Shown: positions 1 through 6,076 of the stretch, in pieces
How positions within the stretch are numbered: the first letter of the stretch is position 1
Layout: every line of letters starts with the position of its first letter
NCBI GenBank assembly: GCA_002424645.1
Contig: DIKU01000125.1
Location: 5,511 to 13,046 of the forward strand
Source: Pelobacter sp. UBA5610
GTDB taxonomy: Bacteria; Desulfobacterota; Desulfuromonadia; Desulfuromonadales; Syntrophotaleaceae
Length of the DNA stretch: 7,536 bases
Direction of reading: 5' to 3'
Position numbers and translations under genes: made by a program
Notes under the pieces: model-generated
What the model was told of the DNA's origin: nothing
Database searches by the model: none
What the model saw: the letters and a program-made list of their open reading frames with translations, nothing else

Positions 1-1539
1 GGTCACTCCATTTCACCGATGCGCATGGATCAGTATCTCTATCCTTACTATGCCGCGGATAAGGCCAGCCTTGGCGCCGAGAAGGTTCAGGAGCTGGTGG
101 ACCTGTTGTGGATCAAGATGGCCGGCGTCAACAAGGTGCGTGACGAGGGCTCGACTCAAGCCTTCGGTGGTTATCCCATGTTCCAGAATATCATCGTCGG
201 TGGTGTCGATCGTCACGGTGAGGATGCCACCAATGAGCTGTCCCTTATCCTGATGCAGGCGACCGCCAACACCGCCCTGTATGCTCCCTCGCTCTCCGTT
301 CGTATTCACGAAGGGACGCCGACCCTGTTCTGGAAAAAGGCCGCCGAAGTGGCCCGTCTGGGGCTTGGCATGCCCGCCTGGTACAACGACCGGGTTGTTA
401 TCCCCGCTCTTCTGTCCCGCGGCCTGACCCTGGAAGATGCTCGCGATTATGGCATCATCGGATGCGTTGAGCCTCAGGTCGGCGGTAAGACCGAAGGCTG
501 GCATGATGCTGCGTTCTTCAGCATGTCCAAGGTTCTGGAACTGGCCCTGAATAACGGTTACGACCCCATGGGCAAGGTGCAGCTTGGACCGCAAACCGGT
601 TCGGTCGAAGACTTCAAGACCTTCGAGGATGTGGTGGCCGCGTATCAGAAGCAGATGGAATATTTCGTCAAGCTGCTGTGCCATTCCGATAATGCCGTCG
701 ACTTGGCTCACGCCAAGAATGTTCCTCTGCCTTTCCTCTCCGGGATGGTGGAAGACTGCATTGGTCGCGGCAAGTCGGTCCAGGAAGGTGGCGCCATTTA
801 CAACTTTACCGGGCCCCAGGGCGTCGGCGTGGCCAACGTCGGCGACTCTCTGGCAGCCATCAAGAAGTTCTGCTTCGATGAAAAGGTCCTCTCTCTGCCC
901 GAGCTTAAGGCGGCCATGGACAAGGATTTCGAAGGCACCGAGGAACTGCGTCAGATGCTGGTAAACCGGGCGCCGAAATACGGCAACGATGATGACTATG
1001 CCGACGAGGTGGCGGTTATGGCGACCGACATCTATTGCGCCGAAGTGCAGAAATACCGCAATCCGCGTAACGGTATTTTCCAGCCCGGCCTTTATCCGGT
1101 ATCGGCCAATGTACCCCTGGGCTGCGTGGTTGCGGCAACGCCCGACGGACGCAAGTGCGGTCAGCCGCTGGCTGACGGGGTTTCGCCGCAGGGTGGGTTC
1201 GACACCTCCGGTCCCACGGCTACCGTCTGCTCGGTCGCCAAACTGGATCACACCGTGGCATCCAACGGTACATTGCTTAACCAGAAATTCTCCCCCGATT
1301 CGCTGGCCGGGGAAGACGGTCTGCAGAAGCTGATCGCCGTTACCGATACCTTTTTCAAGCGGGGCGGATTCCACGTGCAGTACAACGTCATATCCCGCGA
1401 GGTGTTGGAAGACGCACAGGCCAATCCCGATAATTACAAAGGGTTGGTTGTTCGTGTGGCTGGTTACAGTGCCTTCTTTACGGTCCTGGATAAATCGATT
1501 CAGAACGATATTATCAGTCGTACCGAGCAGGTAGCCTGA
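1..1539 (+). CDS. Glycyl-radical diol/glycerol dehydratase (B12-independent), 5' partial
   Basis: The reading frame is open from base 1 and gives the last 512 residues; roughly 280 N-terminal residues are missing, judged against the ~790-residue glycerol dehydratase. The family removes water from glycerol or a 1,2-diol to give an aldehyde, using a protein glycyl radical and a catalytic cysteine thiyl radical in the anaerobic cytoplasm. The window opens on GHSISPMRMDQY; its His-Ser pair matches the substrate-binding His281-Ser282 of Clostridium butyricum glycerol dehydratase. The catalytic motif GCVEPQ has Cys at 463-465 and Glu at 469-471. His and Asp follow 13 and 14 residues after the Cys (502-507), the Asp matching Asp447. 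The radical glycine, in RVAGYSAFF, is at 1462-1464, 333 residues after the Cys and 24 from the C-terminus, as in that enzyme. Choline TMA-lyase has Thr and Tyr at +13 and +17, absent here. Substrate (glycerol, propanediol or ethylene glycol) cannot be fixed. The activase gene follows. Confidence 0.93.
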   Translation, partial: GHSISPMRMDQYLYPYYAADKASLGAEKVQELVDLLWIKMAGVNKVRDEGSTQAFGGYPMFQNIIVGGVDRHGEDATNELSLILMQATANTALYAPSLSVRIHEGTPTLFWKKAAEVARLGLGMPAWYNDRVVIPALLSRGLTLEDARDYGIIGCVEPQVGGKTEGWHDAAFFSMSKVLELALNNGYDPMGKVQLGPQTGSVEDFKTFEDVVAAYQKQMEYFVKLLCHSDNAVDLAHAKNVPLPFLSGMVEDCIGRGKSVQEGGAIYNFTGPQGVGVANVGDSLAAIKKFCFDEKVLSLPELKAAMDKDFEGTEELRQMLVNRAPKYGNDDDYADEVAVMATDIYCAEVQKYRNPRNGIFQPGLYPVSANVPLGCVVAATPDGRKCGQPLADGVSPQGGFDTSGPTATVCSVAKLDHTVASNGTLLNQKFSPDSLAGEDGLQKLIAVTDTFFKRGGFHVQYNVISREVLEDAQANPDNYKGLVVRVAGYSAFFTVLDKSIQNDIISRTEQVA

Positions 1540-1546
1540 TATCGGG

Positions 1547-1574
1547 CAGCCGCGGGGGGAGTCCCCCGCGGCTG
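1547..1574 (+). terminator. GC-rich stem-loop between dehydratase and activase genes
   Basis: CAGCCGCGGGGG (1547-1558) and CCCCCGCGGCTG (1563-1574) form a perfect 12-bp stem with a GAGT loop, starting 8 bases after the dehydratase stop codon. No real U-tract follows (GTTAAAG), so it is not a classic intrinsic terminator. It more likely protects the 3' end of the dehydratase mRNA or causes partial termination, which would keep the activase below the level of the enzyme. This role is inferred. Confidence 0.5.
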
Positions 1575-1654
1575 GTTAAAGTTCGAAGGGGCTGGGTTTG
1601 CCGCAAGGGATCTATTGGCAATACCGTAATCATTAGCAGAAAGATGGTCGGACC

Positions 1655-2626
1655 ATGAACTGGACAGACAAACTGTATGACTTCAACGCCCTACAGGAGC
1701 CTGAATGGGAGCCCAGGGGGTTGGTCTTCGATGTGCAACGATTCGCCATTCATGATGGGGGCGGCATTCGTACCAACGTGTTCATGAAGGGATGTCCTCT
1801 CGACTGCCTGTGGTGCCAGAATCCGGAATCGATTCGTTGGCGTCAGGATATCAGCTTCATCGAGCTTCATTGTATCCAATGCCGCAAATGCGTCGAGGTC
1901 TGTCCTGTTTCAGCCATCGAAACGGATGGAAACGAGCAGCGCGTCACAGGCATCGACAGAAAAAAATGCATTCTTTGTGGAGCCTGTTTCAAGAGTTGCT
2001 ATGCCGGTGCCATCAACATCATCGGTCGCTGGCTCAGTGTCGAGGATCTGGTAGCCATGGTCCGTCGGGATAGTGATTTTTATATTGCTTCCGGTGGAGG
2101 AGTGACTTTCAGCGGCGGTGAACCGACAGGCCAACCCAAGTTTTTGCTGGCAGCCTTGCAGGCCATGCAGGGGATCGGATTGCATACAGCCGTGGAAACC
2201 TGCCTGCATATCGCCTGGGAGCAGTTGGAACCTTTGTTGTCCCATGTGAATTTGCTGCTTACCGATATCAAGCACATGAATTCTCAGCAGCACAGTGCTT
2301 TGACCGGGGTTCCCAACGATCTGATTCTGGATAACTTCAGGAAGATTGCCGCAAGGAACATCCCTGTCCGGGTTCGTCTCCCCTTGATCAGTGGCCTGAA
2401 CGACAGCACGCAGAATCTTCAGGAGACGGCTGATCTGGTTTTCTCCTGTAAAAATGTCAAGGGTGTGGACGTCTTACCTTATAACCGGCTCGGCATCAGT
2501 AAGTGTCGGCAGCTTGGTAGCGAATACGCACTGGCGGATCTTGCACCTCCTTCGAGGGAAAAAGTCGAGGAAGCGGCCAGGTTTTTCCGCGACGTGGTAG
2601 ACGACGTCACTATTGGTGGTGCTTAG
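1655..2626 (+). CDS. Glycyl-radical enzyme activating protein (radical SAM)
   Basis: This 323-residue protein is predicted to cleave S-adenosylmethionine reductively and abstract a hydrogen from the glycine of the upstream dehydratase, creating its stable radical. The radical-SAM cluster motif is Cys47-x3-Cys51-x2-Cys54, in GCPLDCLWCQNPES. Two ferredoxin-type 4Fe-4S motifs are inserted after it: Cys73/76/79/83 and Cys105/108/111/115. This layout is typical of activases for diol dehydratase-like glycyl-radical enzymes and distinct from the shorter pyruvate formate-lyase activase. A SAM-contacting FSGGEPTGQP motif follows near residue 155. The start is set by an in-frame TAG at 1634-1636; ATG 1655 is the first usable start after it. 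The ribosome site is weak (GAAAG, about 11 bases upstream), which may keep expression low. The gene lies 115 bp after the dehydratase and is almost certainly its partner; the exact substrate class depends on that enzyme. Confidence 0.94.
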   Translation: MNWTDKLYDFNALQEPEWEPRGLVFDVQRFAIHDGGGIRTNVFMKGCPLDCLWCQNPESIRWRQDISFIELHCIQCRKCVEVCPVSAIETDGNEQRVTGIDRKKCILCGACFKSCYAGAINIIGRWLSVEDLVAMVRRDSDFYIASGGGVTFSGGEPTGQPKFLLAALQAMQGIGLHTAVETCLHIAWEQLEPLLSHVNLLLTDIKHMNSQQHSALTGVPNDLILDNFRKIAARNIPVRVRLPLISGLNDSTQNLQETADLVFSCKNVKGVDVLPYNRLGISKCRQLGSEYALADLAPPSREKVEEAARFFRDVVDDVTIGGA

Positions 2627-2819
2627 AATTTATTGTAGAAAACTGTTTGGGGGCGACTGCTTCTTGTCCTTGTAATGAAGGGGTTTGTTCGGGATGTCGG
2701 GATTTCGAACGGATCCCACCACCCTCCTGAATCCAGATGGACGTTGCAGCGGTCTTTGTGAGGCGGCCGCCCCTTTGAGGTTGTTGATAAAAAAACGCGA
2801 TATCAATGGTTTATTGTAG
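2627..2819 (+). other. Intergenic stretch with local dyads, no gene recognised
   Basis: About 190 bases lie between the activase stop and a strong terminator, with no convincing ORF. Visible structure includes a repeated CGGGAT (2690-2695 and 2698-2703), either copy of which can pair with ATCCC at 2713-2717; GTTCG/CGAAC (2688-2692 with 2706-2710); GGGGCG near 2649-2654 complementary to CGCCCC near 2769-2774; and TTGATA/TATCAA flanking a GC-containing loop near 2785-2807. It could be a long structured 3' UTR or a small RNA. It did not match any RNA family I know. Confidence 0.35.
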
Positions 2820-2845
2820 GGCCTGCACATGAGCAGGCCTTTTTT
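2820..2845 (+). terminator. Intrinsic terminator after the dehydratase-activase unit
   Basis: GGCCTGC (2820-2826) and GCAGGCC (2833-2839) form a perfect 7-bp stem with a 6-base loop, followed at once by six T residues (2840-2845). This is a strong rho-independent terminator on the + strand. It ends transcription from the activase, or from a possible small RNA just upstream. The reverse orientation has no T-tract. Confidence 0.88.
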
Positions 2846-2870
2846 GTTGGGAACACACTGTGATTGAAAA

Positions 2871-2883
2871 GGGGTATAACCCC
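2871..2883. repeat. Perfect GGGGT-ATA-ACCCC palindrome upstream of porin
   Basis: Five-base arms GGGGT (2871-2875) and ACCCC (2879-2883) flank ATA. The site lies about 190 bp before the porin start. Its right arm also belongs to a second, longer-range inverted repeat: CCCCATCCCT at 2880-2889 matches AGGGATGGGG at 2990-2999. It could be an operator or one of several competing RNA structures. No regulator can be assigned from sequence alone. Confidence 0.4.
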
Positions 2884-2917
2884 ATCCCTCAATTATCCCT
2901 CCGAACGGTTGTTATAA

Positions 2918-2940
2918 ATCCCCTTTGTGGGGATGTTTTT
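2918..2940 (+). terminator. Terminator-like hairpin in the porin upstream region
   Basis: ATCCCC (2918-2923) and GGGGAT (2929-2934) form a 6-bp stem with loop TTTGT, followed by GTTTTT (2935-2940). It has the form of a short intrinsic terminator but lies about 130 bp before the porin start with no gene directly upstream. It might be an attenuator in the porin leader, if the promoter is upstream of it, or a backup terminator. Which one depends on the unmapped transcription start. Confidence 0.45.
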
Positions 2941-3069
2941 CCGATTGTAACAAGGTTATTTTGTGGCCGAACAGAGCATGAAATCAGGTAGGGATGGGGG
3001 GTGAACATTCAGCAGCTACGTTTATGCTTTCCTGTCATTCATCAGTACCATTATTTATTGGAGGTTTGT

Positions 3070-4317
3070 ATGCGTTTGACCCGAATTATGGCTGTTGTGT
3101 TGGTTGCTATGGCAACTCAGGTGTTCTTGATTTCTACTTCTTTTGCAACATTTATCGTTGGTGGGAATGATGGCTGGACATTCAGTACCGATGGGAACGT
3201 GAACATTTTTGCCGCGTATGAAAGCGGCGATGAAAAACCGGCTTTTGGTCTCGGTACCCGTCGTGGTGGGACTATGGCCGATGGTCAGGAAGGCTATCGC
3301 GAGCGCGTCGGTTTCGTCCCCGGATGGCTGGGATTCAATATTAAAGCTCCAACTATGGGCGGATTGGACATGGCGGCTCGTATCAGCTTTTGTCCGACCT
3401 TCGATGCAAAGGATGTGGGCAAATCCAAGAACTCGTTTGGCAATCAGATCGACCTGCGCGAGATATATTTCACCGTCGACGGGAACTTCGGACAGATTCT
3501 GGCCGGCAAAACTCTCAGCCTGTATCAGGGTGGCAACATCGGTACCGACATGACGCTTTGGGGATATGGCGCACAGGGCGGCATTGATGGAGGCGGTACA
3601 CCGCTTGGGCGTATCGGTTATGGCTATGTCTACCCCCAGTTCAATGCGCAGGTAAGGTATACCTCTCCCGATGTCGCCGGGTTCAAATTTGCTGTCGGCC
3701 TGTACGATCCCAGCGTTATCAATGGTTATACGGTAGAAGCCAGAGAAACCACTTTGCCCCGGGTTGAAAGTGAACTTTCCTATGCGGGAGTTTTTGAGGG
3801 CGGCAGTTATAAAACCTGGGTGTCGGGCATGTATCAGGAAGCCAAATTTACCGGTGACAGCGGTTTGTCCGGAAGCGTTGAAGCCTATGGTGTCGCCGGT
3901 GGTATTCAGGTGATATACAAAGGGTTTGACATCGTTCTGTCCGGCTTTGAAAATCAGGGGGTTGGGTCCCTTTTGATGCTTGATTACGACTCTCTGGACT
4001 CGGCCGGTGAAGAGCGTGACGGCAGGGGCTATATCGCCCAGCTTATGTACGGGTTTGATAATTCCTGGGGGAAAACAAAACTAGGAATCAGTTATGGCGC
4101 CAACATTATGGATGAAACGGCAGCGGACAAGCAGGATCGAGTGTCCGGTACGGAAGTCCAGATTGAGGAACAAAAGCTGTTCGGTGTAGGTGTCTATCAT
4201 GACATCAATCCCCATCTCAAAGTGATCCTCGAGTACTTCTATACGGACAATCAGTGGTTTGATGGTGCCGGCCAGCAAAGCAATATGGTGGCCATAGGGA
4301 CCTTCTTTACCTGGTAG
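3070..4317 (+). CDS. Outer-membrane porin, beta-barrel
   Basis: This 415-residue protein has a clear Sec signal peptide: MRLTR, a hydrophobic core, and likely cleavage after Ala26 in STSFA, before TFIVGGNDGW. The mature part (~389 residues) is rich in Gly, aromatics and alternating polar/hydrophobic stretches and ends in VAIGTFFTW. A terminal aromatic residue is the usual barrel-assembly signal of outer-membrane proteins. It should form a passive diffusion channel for small solutes, of the general proteobacterial porin type. The start is ATG 3070, set by GGAGG at 3060-3064 five bases upstream and by the signal peptide. A longer reading from GTG 3001 would put 23 non-signal residues in front and has no ribosome site. 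The gene is monocistronic, between terminators. Its position beside a diol dehydratase and a PocR kinase suggests, but does not show, a role in taking up that substrate. No ion or solute specificity can be read. Confidence 0.88.
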   Translation: MRLTRIMAVVLVAMATQVFLISTSFATFIVGGNDGWTFSTDGNVNIFAAYESGDEKPAFGLGTRRGGTMADGQEGYRERVGFVPGWLGFNIKAPTMGGLDMAARISFCPTFDAKDVGKSKNSFGNQIDLREIYFTVDGNFGQILAGKTLSLYQGGNIGTDMTLWGYGAQGGIDGGGTPLGRIGYGYVYPQFNAQVRYTSPDVAGFKFAVGLYDPSVINGYTVEARETTLPRVESELSYAGVFEGGSYKTWVSGMYQEAKFTGDSGLSGSVEAYGVAGGIQVIYKGFDIVLSGFENQGVGSLLMLDYDSLDSAGEERDGRGYIAQLMYGFDNSWGKTKLGISYGANIMDETAADKQDRVSGTEVQIEEQKLFGVGVYHDINPHLKVILEYFYTDNQWFDGAGQQSNMVAIGTFFTW

Positions 4318-4339
4318 GTCAATTTGATACACTGAGTTT

Positions 4340-4372
4340 GGCAGGGCGCCTGATTCTGGTGCCCTGCCTCTT
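4340..4372 (+). terminator. Porin terminator
   Basis: GGCAGGGCGCC (4340-4350) and GGTGCCCTGCC (4358-4368) form an 11-bp stem with one G-T wobble and a 7-base loop, 22 bases after the porin stop codon. The tail is short (TCTT), so the U-tract is poor, but stem strength and position support a terminator. Confidence 0.75.
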
Positions 4373-4430
4373 GGCGCATATATCTGTTCTGCAACGAAGA
4401 AAGTGCATGCCGTTATTAACAGGGACTTGC

Positions 4431-4459
4431 TTGAGTTGCAATGCATAGTGCGTTATAGT
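4431..4459 (+). promoter_or_regulatory. Sigma-70-type promoter for a small transcript
   Basis: TTGAGT (-35, 4431-4436) and TATAGT (-10, 4454-4459) are separated by exactly 17 bases; four of six and five of six positions match consensus. Transcription would start around 4465-4467 and run about 210 bases to the terminator at 4651-4675. No large gene lies between, so this promoter appears to drive a small RNA or a very short ORF. Confidence 0.55.
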
Positions 4460-4461
4460 GT

Positions 4462-4499
4462 ATACCCAATTCAAAATATTTATTTTCAAATGTGGGTAT
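4462..4499 (+). repeat. AT-rich inverted repeat at the predicted transcript start
   Basis: ATACCCA (4462-4468) pairs with TGGGTAT (4493-4499). Inside it AAAAT (4473-4477) pairs with ATTTT (4482-4486) across a four-base loop. The outer arm begins just after the predicted -10 box, so it may be a 5'-end stem of the small transcript or an operator dyad overlapping the start point. Confidence 0.4.
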
Positions 4500-4521
4500 T
4501 GTTTAAGAAAATGTAAGCATT

Positions 4522-4635
4522 ATGATTGATTGGATATCCATAAAGGTTTTTTCTGAAAAAAACTTTGTACCTATCGCGAATGCGTTAGGTGTCTTTACTT
4601 TTATAGTGAAGCCAATTTTTTATTCTATTACATAG
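4522..4635 (+). CDS. Possible 37-residue hydrophobic micropeptide
   Basis: The ORF starts MIDWISIKVF and ends PIFYSIT, and is rich in Ile, Phe and Val. It lies between a good promoter (4431-4459) and a terminator whose stem starts 16 bases after the stop codon, an arrangement expected of a tiny gene. Against it, there is no proper ribosome site (only AAGAAA and TAAG upstream), and AT-rich noise easily gives hydrophobic short ORFs. It resembles no family I recognise. The transcript could equally be non-coding. Confidence 0.22.
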   Translation: MIDWISIKVFSEKNFVPIANALGVFTFIVKPIFYSIT

Positions 4636-4650
4636 TGCAAGTAGAAATTG

Positions 4651-4675
4651 AAAGGTCACAGTAGTGGCCTTTTTG
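4651..4675 (+). terminator. Intrinsic terminator of the small transcript
   Basis: AAAGGTCAC (4651-4659) and GTGGCCTTT (4664-4672) form a 9-bp stem with one wobble pair and an AGTA loop, running into a T-run (4670-4674). It insulates the response-regulator gene downstream. It is about 280 bases beyond the porin terminator, which implies a separate transcript in between. Confidence 0.8.
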
Positions 4676-4703
4676 TTTAATGTGCGTCAAGTCTGTTTAT
4701 AAA
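4673..4703 (+). promoter_or_regulatory. Weak candidate promoter for the response-regulator genes
   Basis: TTGTTT (4673-4678) and TATAAA (4698-4703) are 19 bases apart, longer than ideal. The -35 box overlaps the T-tract of the preceding terminator. A promoter is expected here, because the terminator separates the signalling genes from everything upstream, but this match is only fair. Confidence 0.28.
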
Positions 4704-4768
4704 GAGCAGAAGCGCATCGGTTCTGGAAAAAGTGCCCTGGAAAACCCCGTTGTCCTTTGGAGATATAC

Positions 4769-5416
4769 ATGGGTGTGGATATGCATGATCCTGTAAGAGT
4801 CTTTCTTGTTGATGACCATCCTTTACTTCGAACCGGTTTGCGGTTCACGCTTGATGCAATGGAGGGACTTGATCTTATCGGCGAGGCTTCCGATGGGTTT
4901 GAGGGGGTTGAAAAAATTCTCCAGAACCCGCCCGATATCGCTCTGATAGATATCGATTTGCCCGGTATCTCGGGCATCACCGTTATCGAAATGGTTAAGA
5001 AAAAACTTCGCGATATCAAGATTATCGCTTTGTCTTCTTATTCAGAAAAAAGCTATGTGTCGGGTGCCATGGCGGCAGGGGCTGACGGATACATGCTCAA
5101 GGCCATCAGCATTACGGCTCTGGTCGATTTTCTCAGGGATTTTGCCCGGGGAGAGAATCCTGTTTCCCCGTATTTGCTGGATATGATTTCCCCCATGGAT
5201 GCTGAAGGCGATCAGGAGCCCGTTCATATTACACCACGGGAAAAACAGATTCTGGATCTTATCGCCGAGGGTAAAAGCAATAAACAAATTTCCACTGACA
5301 TTTTTCTCAGTATTGAAACGGTCAAAACCCATATCAAAAAAATCTTCAGCAAGTTTGAAGTTAAAAACCGTCTGGAGGCCGTTGTCGCAGCCAGAACCAG
5401 GAAAATCATAGATTAA
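4769..5416 (+). CDS. NarL/FixJ-family response regulator (receiver + LuxR-type HTH)
   Basis: This 215-residue protein is a transcription factor controlled by phosphorylation. The receiver domain (about 9-125) has the acidic pair Asp15-Asp16, the phospho-acceptor Asp61 in ALIDIDLPG, Ser89 and Lys111 in YMLKA. A short linker leads to a LuxR-type HTH (about 153-210) with ITPREKQILDLIAEG and the recognition-helix segment SIETVKTHIKKIF. Length and order are normal for the family, so it should bind DNA as a dimer when phosphorylated. ATG 4769 is chosen because GGAG (4759-4762) lies six bases upstream; a TTG at 4757 would start inside that ribosome site. The probable kinase is the PocR protein encoded two genes downstream. 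Natural target candidates are the diol dehydratase and porin genes, which is inference from position. Confidence 0.93.
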   Translation: MGVDMHDPVRVFLVDDHPLLRTGLRFTLDAMEGLDLIGEASDGFEGVEKILQNPPDIALIDIDLPGISGITVIEMVKKKLRDIKIIALSSYSEKSYVSGAMAAGADGYMLKAISITALVDFLRDFARGENPVSPYLLDMISPMDAEGDQEPVHITPREKQILDLIAEGKSNKQISTDIFLSIETVKTHIKKIFSKFEVKNRLEAVVAARTRKIID

Positions 5417-5486
5417 AACTTAAAGGGAAATGCTGGAACCATACCTTTGACCTGGGAAGGCAGATGGATTTTTACGGGGGAGGGCC

Positions 5487-5570
5487 ATGGCGGTTTTTAT
5501 CGAATGTGCGAATTGTGGATGTCTTGAATTGTTCCGCAGGGGAGGACGTGTATGGCTGAGGCAAAGATAA
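5487..5570 (+). CDS. Possible 27-residue Cys-motif peptide overlapping the next gene
   Basis: A 27-codon ORF begins at ATG 5487 just after a purine-rich GGGGGAGGG (5476-5484) and contains C-x2-C-x-C in ECANCGC, reminiscent of a zinc knuckle. It ends at TAA 5568-5570, 19 bases inside the receiver gene, and its translation would cross that gene's ribosome site. It could be a coupling leader peptide or chance. The ribosome site spacing is tight and nothing else supports it. Confidence 0.15.
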   Translation: MAVFIECANCGCLELFRRGGRVWLRQR

Positions 5571-5974
5571 GAGTCTTTTTGGCTGATGACCACCCTTTGA
5601 TTCGTACAGGTTTGTCATTGGCTTTTGAAGATGATTCAAAGGTTTCTATCGTCGGTATGGCTGACAATGGTTATGATGCTGTCGATGAAATCCAAAAGCT
5701 TGTTCCAGACCTGGTTCTCATGGACATTGATATGCCTGGATTGTCCGGAATTGCAGCAATTAGAGAATTGCGTAAGAAGTTTTCAGATATGCTTATTCTG
5801 GTTCTGTCGACTTATAATGACAGAAATTATCTACAACAATCTAAGGATGCTGGGGCGAATGGTTATCTTTTAAAGTCCATCGGCATTGAATCATTGTCAG
5901 ATATTATCGTTGATATAACCCAAGCTAAGGAAGTTGTCTCTCCCTATATCCTTTATCTTGAACGGAGGATATGA
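5552..5974 (+). CDS. Receiver-only response regulator (HTH lost)
   Basis: This 140-residue protein is a single receiver domain, clearly paralogous to the regulator 136 bases upstream. Both share the RVFL-x-DDHPL-x-RTGL start, the DIDxPGxSGI phosphorylation loop and the VSPY sequence after the last helix. Asp12-Asp13, phospho-acceptor Asp58, Ser86 and Lys108 are all present, so it should accept phosphate. It stops in the linker (LERRI) exactly where the paralogue continues to its HTH. No HTH is visible in any + frame after the stop, so the loss looks like a settled truncation rather than a recent frameshift. The ribosome site AGGGGAGG (5538-5545) six bases before ATG is excellent, arguing for a live gene. 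Likely roles are phosphate sink, phosphorelay intermediate or protein-binding output for the downstream kinase. None of these is shown. Confidence 0.9.
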   Translation: MAEAKIRVFLADDHPLIRTGLSLAFEDDSKVSIVGMADNGYDAVDEIQKLVPDLVLMDIDMPGLSGIAAIRELRKKFSDMLILVLSTYNDRNYLQQSKDAGANGYLLKSIGIESLSDIIVDITQAKEVVSPYILYLERRI

Positions 5975-6076
5975 AGTGAACACTTATTTTGATATATGTT
6001 ACGTCGCGACCGAAATTATCAATCGATATTCTCTGTAGAAGACATGAAGCAAAAGTATGTCCTTGGAGATGCAAAT

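Noticed and set aside
13..1374. Long open frame on the minus strand across the dehydratase gene
   Set aside because: It is a shadow of a GC-rich, strongly biased + strand gene with clear family motifs; the minus-strand product shows no recognisable domain.
1644..1658. Four-codon mini-ORF (ATG GTC GGA CCA TGA) whose stop overlaps the activase start
   Set aside because: ATGA-type overlap is suggestive of coupling, but such a short frame arises easily by chance and has no adequate ribosome site of its own.
2649..2728. Faint resemblance to tmRNA ends (GGGGGCGA start; GGATGTCGGGATTTCGAACG near the end)
   Set aside because: The interval is about 80 bases against ~350 for tmRNA, no tag ORF or proper T-arm is present, and no acceptor stem closes. 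A degraded remnant cannot be shown.
2627..2845. 6S RNA or a tRNA fragment (TGTTCG, TTCGAA)
   Set aside because: No 6S-type long hairpin with central bubble could be traced and the apparent T-loop lacks a matching 5-bp stem on either strand.
2964..2980. Sigma-54-like GG/GC element upstream of the porin
   Set aside because: The spacing between GG and GC is one base short and the conserved flanking bases do not match.
3001..3069. Upstream GTG extension of the porin
   Set aside because: It adds 23 residues before a complete signal peptide and has no ribosome site, whereas ATG 3070 has GGAGG at ideal spacing.
5996..6076. Longer N-terminus for the kinase from ATG 5996 or 6044
   Set aside because: Both are in frame but lack ribosome sites; ATG 6077 has GGAG eight bases upstream and begins where PocR-domain proteins usually begin.
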